DNA of 12,908 nucleotides, from NCBI GenBank assembly GCA_002336975.1, contig DDFA01000080.1:372-13279 (forward strand). Reading direction: 5' to 3'. The translations under genes were made by a program, and so were the position numbers. The DNA is from Phyllobacteriaceae bacterium UBA1940 (GTDB lineage Bacteria > Pseudomonadota > Alphaproteobacteria > Rhizobiales > Rhizobiaceae). Shown here in pieces: positions 1 to 7,125 of the stretch (position 1 is the first letter of the stretch; each line of letters begins with the position of its first letter). The notes below the pieces were generated by a model. It did not search any database. It was given only the letters and a program-made list of their open reading frames with translations, and was not told the origin of the DNA.

Positions 1-451
1 TCGTCGATCTTCGGATCGTGCGTCAGCGCCGCCACCGCCGTGAACGCGTCGAGCGGCCGCGCCGCCAGCACGGTCTGGGGCCAGTCGGCCAGCAGCGTCA
101 CGCCGTCAAAACGGTCTGTTGTGGCGAAGGCGGTGCGCGGGTCGATCACCTCGACATCGAAACCGGCGAGCCGCGCCATCGGCGCCAGCGCCTGGCTGAT
201 ATGCACGGCGCCGATCGCCACGATGCGCGGCGGCGGCAGGTGGACGTTGAGGAAAAAACTCCCCTCGCCGGTCTCGACCGGACGCGACGCGCCGGTGCGA
301 AACGCCGCGGCAATCGCCTCGCCCAGCGCGCCCTGCGTCTCGTCGCCGTCGCGGATCACCCTGCTGGCGCCGCTGTCGAGATCGGTCAGCAGGATCACCG
401 CGCGGCGCGCCGCCTTCTCCTCGTTGACGGCCCTGATCGAGGCGATGTCCA

Positions 452-452
<1 letters not shown>
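1..452 (-). CDS. XdhC-family protein, Rossmann (C-terminal) domain unit; 3' end beyond the window
   Basis: About 150 codons are visible; the C-terminus lies past the left edge. The protein opens MDIASIRAVNEEKAARRAVI and carries the segment PPRIVAIGAVHISQALAPMA followed by FDVEVIDPRTAFAT. These are typical of the C-terminal NAD-binding-like Rossmann domain of XdhC/CoxI proteins. XdhC proteins bind molybdenum cofactor and help sulfurate and insert it into xanthine-dehydrogenase or CO-dehydrogenase-like hydroxylases in the cytoplasm. The ATG at 452 shares its A with the TGA of the upstream XdhC gene (TGATG), so the two are almost certainly translationally coupled. The usual single XdhC chain is here split into two genes. 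The family call is firm; the client enzyme is not in view. Confidence 0.88.
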
Positions 453-775
<323 letters not shown>

Positions 776-789
776 CTCGTCTCCTCGGA

Positions 790-1050
790 CCAGTCGACAT
801 TCAGCGTTCGGGCGTGGCGCGAGCCGGATCTGGGGCCCGAGCAGGCGAAAAGACCGCCGTGGCGTTGATCACCATAAGGGATTTTCAACGAACTCAGGCC
901 CCAAATCCGCCGCGTCCCGAAGGGATATGGCCCAAATCGCGGGCTTTGGCGTCGCGAAGCTTCGACGGAGGCTAACTCCGCCTGCGGCTCCGCTCCTGAA
1001 ATCCCGCGATTTTTGCTCATACCACGCTCCAAACGATAAATGTCGACTGG
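790..1050. repeat. 261-bp palindromic mosaic element inside the cox-like operon (element B)
   Basis: The outer arms 790-817 and 1022-1050 are inverted repeats: both read CCAGTCGACATT from the outside and end in GCGTGG, with a few differences and one indel between. Inside are two large arms. One pairs 825-837 with 897-909 (12 of 13, around GGATxTGGGGCC). The other pairs 934-943 with 1003-1012 (AAATCGCGGG, perfect) and can be extended imperfectly outward. Smaller hairpins fill them: 915-925 (TCCC-GAA-GGGA), 863-868/885-890 (CGTTGA), the palindrome CGAAGCTTCG at 955-964, and CGGAG at 966-970, which can pair with CTCCG at either 976-980 or 988-992. No convincing coding frame is present. It fills almost the whole VWA-XdhC gap. 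It resembles rhizobial intergenic mosaic elements; family identity is unproven. Confidence 0.75.
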
Positions 1051-1052
1051 TG

Positions 1053-2297
1053 CTAGGCCGCGCGCCGTTCGGCGTCGGCCAGCCATCGTTTCACATCGAC
1101 GCCGCCCGCGCGGCCGGCCGACAGGCTGGCGCACAGATCCGACAGCGCGTTCAGCGTATGCACCGGCCTGAACTCGTCGACATGCGGCAGCATGGCGCGC
1201 ACGCCGCGCGCCCGCGCCTCGAACCCGTCGAAGCGCAACAGCGGGTTCAGCCAGATCAGCCGCCGGCAGGATTTGCGCAGCCGCTCCATCTCCTCCGACA
1301 GGCCGGTCACGTCGTCGCGCTCCAGCCCGTCGGTGATCAGCATCACCACCGCGCCCTGCCCCAGCACCCGGCGCGACCACAGCCGGTTGAACTCACGCAA
1401 CGTATCGCCGATGCGGGTGCCGCCGGCCCAGTCCTTCACCGCCAGCGCCGCGTCCGCCAGCGCAAGGTCCGGATCGCGGTGACGCATCTGCCGGGTCAGG
1501 TTGGTCAGCCGGGTTCCGAACACGAAGGTGTGGACGCGCCGCCGGTTTTCGGCAAGCGCATGCAGGAAATGCAGGAAAACCCGGCTGTACTGGCTCATCG
1601 ACCCGGAAATGTCGGCCAGCACCACCAGCGGCGGATGCACCGTGCGCGGCTCGCGAAACCGCGGCAGCATCAGCTGCCCGCCGGTGCGCGCGGCGCTGCG
1701 CATCATCGCCCGCGGGTCGATGCGGCCGCCGCGCGGATCGGGCCGGTAGCGCCGGGTCTTGACCTCGTCATGCGGAAGCCTCAGCTGCGCGATCGCCTTG
1801 CGCGCCTGCGCCAGCTCGTCCGCCGACATCTGCGCGAAATCCTTGGCCCGCAGCACTTCGTTGCCGGAGACGGTCAGCCGCGCGTCGATCTCGATTTCGG
1901 GTTTCGGGTCTTCGGTCTGCTGCTTGCGGTGGGCTTCAAACAGCGCCTGCCCGACCCGGTGCTCTGCGGCGCGCGGTTTCTGCTTCTCGCGCTGCGCCAG
2001 CGCCACCGGCGAAAACATCGCGATCATCTTCTCGATCAGCTCGCGCGATTTCCAGAACAGCCGGAAGGCTTCGTCAAAAGTCTCGTGGTCCTCGCGCCTG
2101 GTCACCAGCACCGCGTGCAGCGTCCAGTAAAAATCGTCGCGCGAGCCGATGCTGGCGGCCAGCACCGCCTCGATCGCGTCGACCACCGACGCGGGCCCCA
2201 CCCGCATCCCGGCCTTGCGCAGGGCGCGCGCGAAATAGACGATGTTGTCGGCGATCCGGCCGTCGGGATTTGCGGACCGATGTGCCGCCGCGCTCAT
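1053..2297 (-). CDS. coxE: VWA domain protein, CoxE family
   Basis: The protein has 414 residues, starting MSAAAHRSANPDGRIADNIV. The start ATG overlaps the MoxR stop as ATGA, which fixes it against in-frame upstream extensions. The N-terminal ~200 residues are charged and mostly helical-looking. The C-terminal half is a von Willebrand A domain with an intact metal-ion site: DISGSMS at 229-235 (D229, S231, S233), T294 in GGTRIG, and D323 in ITDGLERDD. CoxE proteins act with a MoxR ATPase (CoxD) in the cytoplasm as a chaperone-like pair. In CO dehydrogenase they are needed for assembly of the Mo/Cu centre. Related pairs also occur beside other molybdenum hydroxylases, so the symbol denotes the family rather than a proven CO-oxidation role. 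Confidence 0.9.
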   Translation of the reverse strand: MSAAAHRSANPDGRIADNIVYFARALRKAGMRVGPASVVDAIEAVLAASIGSRDDFYWTLHAVLVTRREDHETFDEAFRLFWKSRELIEKMIAMFSPVALAQREKQKPRAAEHRVGQALFEAHRKQQTEDPKPEIEIDARLTVSGNEVLRAKDFAQMSADELAQARKAIAQLRLPHDEVKTRRYRPDPRGGRIDPRAMMRSAARTGGQLMLPRFREPRTVHPPLVVLADISGSMSQYSRVFLHFLHALAENRRRVHTFVFGTRLTNLTRQMRHRDPDLALADAALAVKDWAGGTRIGDTLREFNRLWSRRVLGQGAVVMLITDGLERDDVTGLSEEMERLRKSCRRLIWLNPLLRFDGFEARARGVRAMLPHVDEFRPVHTLNALSDLCASLSAGRAGGVDVKRWLADAERRAA

Positions 2298-3220
2298 TGC
2301 GCCGCCGTCGACAGTTCCGCCTTCACCTCCTTGAGGATGCGGCGGCCCTCGCCCTGCTCGATGCGGGCGATGTCGTCCTGGTATTTCAGCAGCACCCCGA
2401 TCGTGTCGGAAACGGTCTCGGGATCGAGCGCCACCTTGTCGAGTTCGGTCAGCGCCGAAGCCCAGTCGATCGTCTCGGCGACGCCCGGCGCCTTGAACAG
2501 GTCGATCTGGCGCAGTTTCTGGATGAACGCGACGACTTCCGCCGACAGGCGCCTGTTGGCCTGCGGAACTTTTCGGCGCACGATCTCCAGCTCGCGCTCC
2601 GCATCCGGATATTCGACCCAGTGATAGAGACAGCGCCGCTTCAGCGCGTCGTGAATCTCGCGCGTCCGGTTGGTGGTGATGACGACGATCGGCGGCTCTT
2701 CGGCCTTGATGGTGCCGAGTTCCGGCACCGTCACCTGAAAGTCCGACAGGATTTCCAGCAGATAGGCTTCGAACGCCTCGTCGGTGCGGTCGAGCTCGTC
2801 GATCAGGAACACCGGCGCCGCGCCCGGCTTGCCGGTCAGCGCCTCGAGCACCGGACGGCGGATCAGGTAGCGCTCGGAAAACACGTTGCGCTCCATGTCC
2901 TTGCGGTCGACCTTGCCGGCCGCCTCTTCCATGCGGATCTCGATCATCTGCGCCGCATAATTCCACTCATAGACCGCCGAGGAGACGTCGAGCCCCTCAT
3001 AGCATTGCAGGCGGATCAGCCGCCGCCCGAGCGCCGACGCCAGCACCTTGGCGATCTCGGTCTTGCCGACGCCGGCCTCGCCCTCGAGGAACAGCGGTCG
3101 CTTCATCTTCAGCCCGAGAAACAGCACCGTCGCCAGCGACCGGTCGGCGACATAGTCCGCGCCCGCCAGCAGGTCGAGCGTCGCGTCGATTGAAGTCGGA
3201 ATGCCTCGCGGCTCGGTCAT
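2294..3220 (-). CDS. coxD: MoxR-family AAA+ ATPase (CoxD-like)
   Basis: The protein has 308 residues from ATG 3220 (MTEPRGIPTSIDATLDLL). Walker A is GEAGVGKT (about residues 47-54), Walker B is VFLIDELDR (about 137-145), the sensor-1 asparagine is in VVITTNRTREI (about 184), and the arginine finger is in DALKRRC (about 195-196). MoxR ATPases remodel or activate metalloenzymes together with a VWA partner, and that partner lies immediately downstream with a 4-base overlap. A GTG at 3253 would extend the N-terminus by 11 residues and overlap the flavin reductase stop as GTGA. I prefer ATG 3220 because recognisable homology starts there, though its Shine-Dalgarno is weak. In either case the gene sits in one transcript with the reductase. 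Confidence 0.92.
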   Translation of the reverse strand: MTEPRGIPTSIDATLDLLAGADYVADRSLATVLFLGLKMKRPLFLEGEAGVGKTEIAKVLASALGRRLIRLQCYEGLDVSSAVYEWNYAAQMIEIRMEEAAGKVDRKDMERNVFSERYLIRRPVLEALTGKPGAAPVFLIDELDRTDEAFEAYLLEILSDFQVTVPELGTIKAEEPPIVVITTNRTREIHDALKRRCLYHWVEYPDAERELEIVRRKVPQANRRLSAEVVAFIQKLRQIDLFKAPGVAETIDWASALTELDKVALDPETVSDTIGVLLKYQDDIARIEQGEGRRILKEVKAELSTAAQ

Positions 3221-3249
3221 CGAAACTTGTCCAGGCTGCAGGCGGCCGA

Positions 3250-3744
3250 TCACAACACGCGATACGACCGGTTGTAGTACACCAACGGCGAAAAACTATC
3301 GCCGATGCGCACACCTGTCACCTTGCCATAAAGCACACGATGGGTGGCCATGTCGGCCCAGTCGGCCAGCTCGCAATCGAACGTCGCCGCCGAATCGGCC
3401 AGCACCGGCGCGCCGGTCGACAGCGTCGTCCACTGGCCAAGCGCGAAGCGGTCGTCCTGCGACAGTCCGGTCAGGCCGGAAAAGCCGTTGGCCAGTTCCT
3501 GATGCTGTTCGCCGAGCGTGTTCAGCGCAAATTTGCCGTTGTCGGAAAACAGCAGGTTCGACTGGTTCTCGCGGTTGATGCACACCAGGATGGTCGGCGG
3601 CCGGTCCGACACCGAACAGGCGGCGATTACCGTGGTCCCCCGCCGTCCGGCCGGACCGTCCGTCGTCAGCACATGCACGGCGCCGGCAAAGCGGGCCATC
3701 GCGTCGCGATAAAGCTGCGGATTGAATTCGGATCGGCTCAGCAC
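3250..3744 (-). CDS. Flavin reductase family protein (RutF/HpaC-like)
   Basis: The protein has 164 residues and a flavin-reductase-like FMN-binding split-barrel fold. Recognisable segments are YRDAMARFAGAVHVLTTDGP (12-31), the FMN-contact stretch TTVIAACSVSDRPPTILVCI (37-56), NTLGEQHQELANGF (75-88), a conserved H in MATHRVLYGKV (132-142), and the closing LVYYNRSYRVL. The family reduces FMN or FAD with NAD(P)H to feed a monooxygenase; RutF of pyrimidine degradation is the closest type I recognise by eye. No monooxygenase or other rut gene is in the window. The start is GTG 3744, supported by AGGAA eight bases upstream and a promoter just beyond. It is the first gene of the MoxR/VWA/XdhC operon. 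Its link to molybdenum-enzyme maturation is inferred from position only. Confidence 0.88.
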   Translation of the reverse strand: MLSRSEFNPQLYRDAMARFAGAVHVLTTDGPAGRRGTTVIAACSVSDRPPTILVCINRENQSNLLFSDNGKFALNTLGEQHQELANGFSGLTGLSQDDRFALGQWTTLSTGAPVLADSAATFDCELADWADMATHRVLYGKVTGVRIGDSFSPLVYYNRSYRVL

Positions 3745-3768
3745 GAGGGAAATTCCTGTTCTTGCACG

Positions 3769-3797
3769 AATATAGGTTTCGCGAGCGTCGCCGCAAG
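3769..3797 (-). promoter_or_regulatory. Candidate sigma70-type promoter for the flavin reductase-MoxR-VWA-XdhC operon
   Basis: On the minus strand there is CTTGCG, a 17-base spacer, then TATATT. This is close to the alphaproteobacterial housekeeping pattern (CTTG.. then TATA-like). Transcription would begin near 3762, leaving a short leader of about 18 bases with the AGGAA ribosome site (3757-3753) before the GTG. It lies between the operon and the 3831-4191 element, so the element itself is not needed for this promoter. Confidence 0.5.
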
Positions 3798-3830
3798 CCG
3801 CTCTCTCGTTGCGCCGGGCAAGGCGAGCGG

Positions 3831-4191
3831 CTAGACCGGTTCATGGCTAAATGGAAACACTCTGCCGGAGATGGTTTGGGACAAGGTCGAGGCTTTTCGC
3901 GCGGGTCGGGCTGGTGGCCCGGCCAGGCGGAAAGCCGACGGATTTGGCCCAAACCATCTCCGGCCCACCGATCAAACCCCGCTGCTGCGCAGCGGGAGAA
4001 GTTTGATCGGCAGGGAGTATTTGTCTGTCGAATTGCGAATGGCAATTCGACGGGCAGGGTTTCCGTTTGGCGGACGCCCGGTTCGTCGAGCCGATTGGCC
4101 GATGAACCACATCGACCTGCCCGTCTCTCCTGCCGGATCGCCTCGCCAAACGAGAAACAGAGCGATTCCATCTAGTCATGAAACGGTCTAG
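3831..4191. repeat. 361-bp multi-hairpin palindromic element (element A), MITE/RIME-like
   Basis: The terminal inverted repeats 3831-3864 and 4158-4191 match at 29 of 34 positions and begin CTAGACCG. Four hairpin arms abut one another inside. Arm 1 is 3864-3880/3948-3964 (17 bp perfect, GCCGGAGATGGTTTGGG). Arm 2 is 3968-3977/4001-4010 (10 bp) capped by 3978-3985/3989-3996 (8 bp, three-base loop). Arm 3 is 4027-4036/4042-4051 (GTCGAATTGC, 10 bp), extendable to about 15 bp with G-U pairs. Arm 4 is 4059-4072/4144-4158 (14 bp with one bulge), enclosing 4080-4088/4100-4108. The inner arms touch the outer stem at both ends. Open frames occur on both strands but lack ribosome sites and recognisable domains. 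A TA lies at each outer edge (C-TA-G). Its right end is 40 bases before the binding-protein start. Confidence 0.8.
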
Positions 4192-4231
4192 GTCTGCGAT
4201 AGCAATCAGACTGGGGAGTCTTCCGACCGTC

Positions 4232-5302
4232 ATGCGCCTGCCCGGCCTCATCCTGGCCCTTGCAATCGCCCTGCCCGCATCCGCGGCGCTGGCGCAACAG
4301 GTCCGCGTCGGACTGGCCGCTCCGCTGAGCGGCCCGTCGGAAATTCTCGGCCGTCAGATGCGAACCGGCGCGGAAGCGGCAGCCGCGGCGCGCGGCGTGG
4401 CGCTGACGGTCGCCGATGACGCCTGTTCGGCCCAGGGCGGCCTCGCCGCCGCGCACGCGTTCGTCGCCGCCCGGGTCGCCGTCGCCGCCGGATTCCTGTG
4501 CACGGAGGCAGTCGAGGCGGCGCTGCCGGTTCTCAAGGACGCCGGCATCGCCACGCTTGTCACCGGCGTTCGCACCAACAGCCTGACCGACCGACAGAAG
4601 AAGACCGGCTGGCTGGTCGCGAGACTTGCGCCGCGCGCCGACGCCGAACTTGCCGCCGCGTCGCATATCCTGACTGAACGGTGGCGCGCCGAACATTTCG
4701 CCATCGTCGACGACGGCACCATCTATTCGCGCGAACTGGCCGAGGGGCTTCGCAACGCCGCCGAACGGGCCGGCCTCAAACCCGTCTTCATCGATACGTT
4801 CCGCCCCCAGCTCGACAACCAGATCGCGCTCGTCGGACGTTTGCGCAAGGCGGGCGCGACCCATATCTTTGTCGCCGGCGACCGCGCCGACGTCGCCATC
4901 ATCGGCCGCGACGCCGCCCAGCTCGGCTATCCGCTGACGATTGCCGGCGGCGAGGTTTTGCGCGCCCTGCCGGACGAGATCGACCTCACCGACGGTGCGC
5001 TGATGATCGGCCTGCCGGAATCGGTCGACATCGCCCGTCCCGACATCGTCGCAGCCCAGCGCGCCGCCGGCGTCGAGCCGGAAGGTTACGTCCTGCCCGC
5101 CTACCAGACGGTCGAGATCGCCGCCGAGGCCGTCGTCCGTGCAGCAGCGCAGGACAAACCTGTCGCCGCCATGTTCGCCGACCAGACTTTTGACACCGTG
5201 CTTGGCGCGGTCGGTTTCAACGGCCAGGGCGAACGCGCCGACAATCCCTACCGCCTCTTCCGTTATCAGGGCGGCCGCTTTGAGGAAGTGAAACAGCCAT
5301 GA
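4232..5302 (+). CDS. Periplasmic branched-chain amino acid-type substrate-binding protein (LivK-like), orphan
   Basis: The protein has 356 residues with a clear Sec signal peptide, MRLPGLILALAIALPASA, and likely cleavage after ALA (residue 21). The mature part begins QQVRVGLAAPLSGPSEILG, the standard opening of Peripla_BP_6 ABC-type ligand-binding proteins. C65 and C90 are 25 residues apart, as in the LivJ/LivK disulfide. Further family segments are HFAIVDDGTIYSRELAEGL and RKAGATHIFVAGDRADVAII. The start is ATG 4232 with GGGGAG at 4213-4216/4218; an in-frame ATG at 4178 lies inside the repeat arm and has no ribosome site. No permease or ATPase gene is adjacent. The stop overlaps the P1 peptidase start (ATGA), so the two are coupled. 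The ligand is unknown; a small amide or peptide is conceivable from context only. Confidence 0.87.
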   Translation: MRLPGLILALAIALPASAALAQQVRVGLAAPLSGPSEILGRQMRTGAEAAAAARGVALTVADDACSAQGGLAAAHAFVAARVAVAAGFLCTEAVEAALPVLKDAGIATLVTGVRTNSLTDRQKKTGWLVARLAPRADAELAAASHILTERWRAEHFAIVDDGTIYSRELAEGLRNAAERAGLKPVFIDTFRPQLDNQIALVGRLRKAGATHIFVAGDRADVAIIGRDAAQLGYPLTIAGGEVLRALPDEIDLTDGALMIGLPESVDIARPDIVAAQRAAGVEPEGYVLPAYQTVEIAAEAVVRAAAQDKPVAAMFADQTFDTVLGAVGFNGQGERADNPYRLFRYQGGRFEEVKQP

Positions 5303-6312
5303 CTTTTCGCACCGGCCCCAGGAACCTTCTCACCGACGTCGCCGGCCTGCGCGTCGGCAACGCCGGCGAAAACCGGCTGACCTCGGGCGCGACCGTCGTC
5401 CTGTGCGACGAACCCGCAATCGCCGCCGTCCAGGTGCTCGGCGGCGCGCCGGGTTCACGCGAGACCGACCTGCTCGAACCGCACAATTCGGTGGAAACCG
5501 TCAATGGTCTGGCCTTGTCCGGCGGATCGGCGTTCGGCCTGGACGCCGCCTCGGGCGTCCAGGCGCTGCTGCGCCAGCGCGGCGTCGGCTTCCAGTTTGG
5601 CGACAATGTCGTGCCGATCGTGCCAGGCGCGATCATCTTCGACCTCTATCCCGGCCTCGACAAGAGCTGGGACCTCTACCCGCCTTACCGCGAACTCGGC
5701 TTCGAGGCGGCGCAGGCGGCGGGCCTCGATTTCGCCATCGGCACCCATGGCGCCGGCATCGGCGCGCTCGCCGCTGGTCTCAAGGGCGGCCTCGGTTCGG
5801 CGTCGACCGTGCTCGACAATGGCGCGACGGTCGCCGCGCTGGTGGTCGCCAACCCGACGGGCGCGGTGACGGTCGGCGACACCCGCCATTTCTGGGCCGC
5901 GCCGTTTGAGATCGGCGACGAGTTCGGCGGCCTCGGCCTGCCGCACCCGATGCCCGCCAACGCGGCGGACGTGCGCACCAAGCGCAAGGAATTCGCCCGC
6001 GCCGGCGCCAACACCACCATCGCCGTCATCGCCACCGACGCAACGCTGAGCAAGGCGGCGGCCAAGCGGATGGCGATCGCCGCCCATGACGGTTATTCGC
6101 GCGCCATCTGGCCGACGCACACGCCCGTCGACGGCGACCTGATCTTTGCGCTCGCCACCGGCCGCAAACAGGTCGCGCTCGACATCGAAAGTTCGATCGA
6201 CTTCTACGCCGCCGCCGGCTTCACCATGGCCCGGGCGATTGCGCGCGCCGTCTATGCCGCGACGCCGGCGCAAAACGACCTGTTTCCGACCTGGCGGAAA
6301 AAATTCGGCTGA
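5299..6312 (+). CDS. P1-family (S58/DmpA-NylC-like) self-processing peptidase or amidohydrolase
   Basis: The protein has 337 residues, matching the usual 320-380 of the P1/S58 family. These are Ntn-type hydrolases that cleave themselves into alpha and beta chains and expose a nucleophile. The N-terminal LTDVAGLRVGNA, the VNGLALSGGSAFGLDAASGV segment (68-87), GTHGAGIGALAAGLKGGLGSAS and VANPTGAV are typical. The expected processing site is in RAGANTTIAVIATDATL, between N238 and T239, which is the Asn/Thr form seen in NylC rather than the Gly/Ser of DmpA. Known members act on N-terminal amino acids of peptides, beta-peptides or amide oligomers; the substrate here cannot be told. No signal peptide is present, so it is probably cytoplasmic. 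It overlaps the upstream binding-protein gene by four bases (ATGA). Confidence 0.88.
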   Translation: MTFRTGPRNLLTDVAGLRVGNAGENRLTSGATVVLCDEPAIAAVQVLGGAPGSRETDLLEPHNSVETVNGLALSGGSAFGLDAASGVQALLRQRGVGFQFGDNVVPIVPGAIIFDLYPGLDKSWDLYPPYRELGFEAAQAAGLDFAIGTHGAGIGALAAGLKGGLGSASTVLDNGATVAALVVANPTGAVTVGDTRHFWAAPFEIGDEFGGLGLPHPMPANAADVRTKRKEFARAGANTTIAVIATDATLSKAAAKRMAIAAHDGYSRAIWPTHTPVDGDLIFALATGRKQVALDIESSIDFYAAAGFTMARAIARAVYAATPAQNDLFPTWRKKFG

Positions 6313-6399
6313 ACTTACTCCGCCGAAAGGGTTTTGCCGTAAACTTGCCGGGATGAATTTCGTTCAACCATGCAAGAGGCAAGGAAAGGAGGCGGCAGG

Positions 6400-7125
6400 A
6401 TGAAAAAAGCGATTGTGCTGCCGGCCGCACTGCTTGCACCTCTCTTGGCCGCCGCCTCGGCCATCGCCGGCGACGCCGCTTCGCTCAACGTCCTCGGCTT
6501 TTCGGCCGACGGAAAATTGTTCGCGTTTGAGGAATATGGCGTCCAGGACGGGTCCGGCTTTCCCTATACGAACCGTTTCTATGTCGACACCGCCACCGAC
6601 ACATTCGTCCCCGGCTCGCCGGTGCGGGTGCGGCTCGACGACGAGGCCGCCACCGTCGACGCCGCGCGCAGCCAGGCCGCGGCACAGGGCGAGGCCGTTG
6701 TCCCGTCGGCGCTGCTCGCCGCCAATCCCGGCTACCTCGCCGGCTTCAACCCGGTGACCGAACTGTCGGCCGATGCGTTTGCGATCAAGGTCAACCCGCG
6801 CCCGGTCGATCCGCCGATCGACGCGCCGCTTGAACTGCGGCTGGAGGAATTCGCGCTCGCGCCTCGCGCCGGCCAGTGCGACGGCATTGACGGAGTCAAG
6901 GGGTTCCGCCTGACCCGCATCGCCGGCGACGCACAGGCGCTGCTTGCCGAAGATGCTTCTGTTCCCGCCAGCCGCAACTGTCCGACCGGCTACAGGATCG
7001 GCGGCGTCCAGACCTTTTTCCCGTCCGGCGGCGAACCGGTCTATGCCGTGCTGGTCTCGGTCAGATCGTTCGGTTTCGAAGGCCCGGACTATCGCTGGCT
7101 GGCGGTCACGGGGCGGCTGCAATAG
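6400..7125 (+). CDS. Secreted DUF2259-type protein
   Basis: The protein has 241 residues. The start ATG 6400 is strongly supported by AAAGGAGG at 6385-6392, seven bases upstream, near-perfect for the 16S end. A Sec signal peptide (MKKAIVLPAALLAPLLAAAS) is followed by likely cleavage after AIA (residue 23). The mature protein begins GDAASLNVLGFSADGKLFAFEEYGVQDGSG, a pattern I recognise from alphaproteobacterial proteins labelled DUF2259, whose function is unknown. Two cysteines (C160, C194) could form a disulfide in the periplasm. Its stop TAG shares a base with the GTG start of the next gene. The following membrane protein and purB are probably on the same strand unit. The function is genuinely unknown. 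Confidence 0.82.
   Translation: MKKAIVLPAALLAPLLAAASAIAGDAASLNVLGFSADGKLFAFEEYGVQDGSGFPYTNRFYVDTATDTFVPGSPVRVRLDDEAATVDAARSQAAAQGEAVVPSALLAANPGYLAGFNPVTELSADAFAIKVNPRPVDPPIDAPLELRLEEFALAPRAGQCDGIDGVKGFRLTRIAGDAQALLAEDASVPASRNCPTGYRIGGVQTFFPSGGEPVYAVLVSVRSFGFEGPDYRWLAVTGRLQ

Noticed and set aside
4178..4231. Upstream ATG for the LivK-like protein at 4178
   Set aside because: It lies within the repeat arm, lacks a ribosome site and would put 18 odd residues before a normal signal peptide starting at 4232.
3762..4251. Several frames of 106-137 codons on both strands across element A
   Set aside because: They exist because palindromic GC-rich DNA lacks stops; they have no ribosome sites and no family resemblance, and the hairpin structure explains the sequence better.
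5455..6273. A 272-codon minus-strand frame opposite the P1 peptidase
   Set aside because: Low-complexity Arg/Gly/Val composition typical of antisense translation of GC-rich genes.
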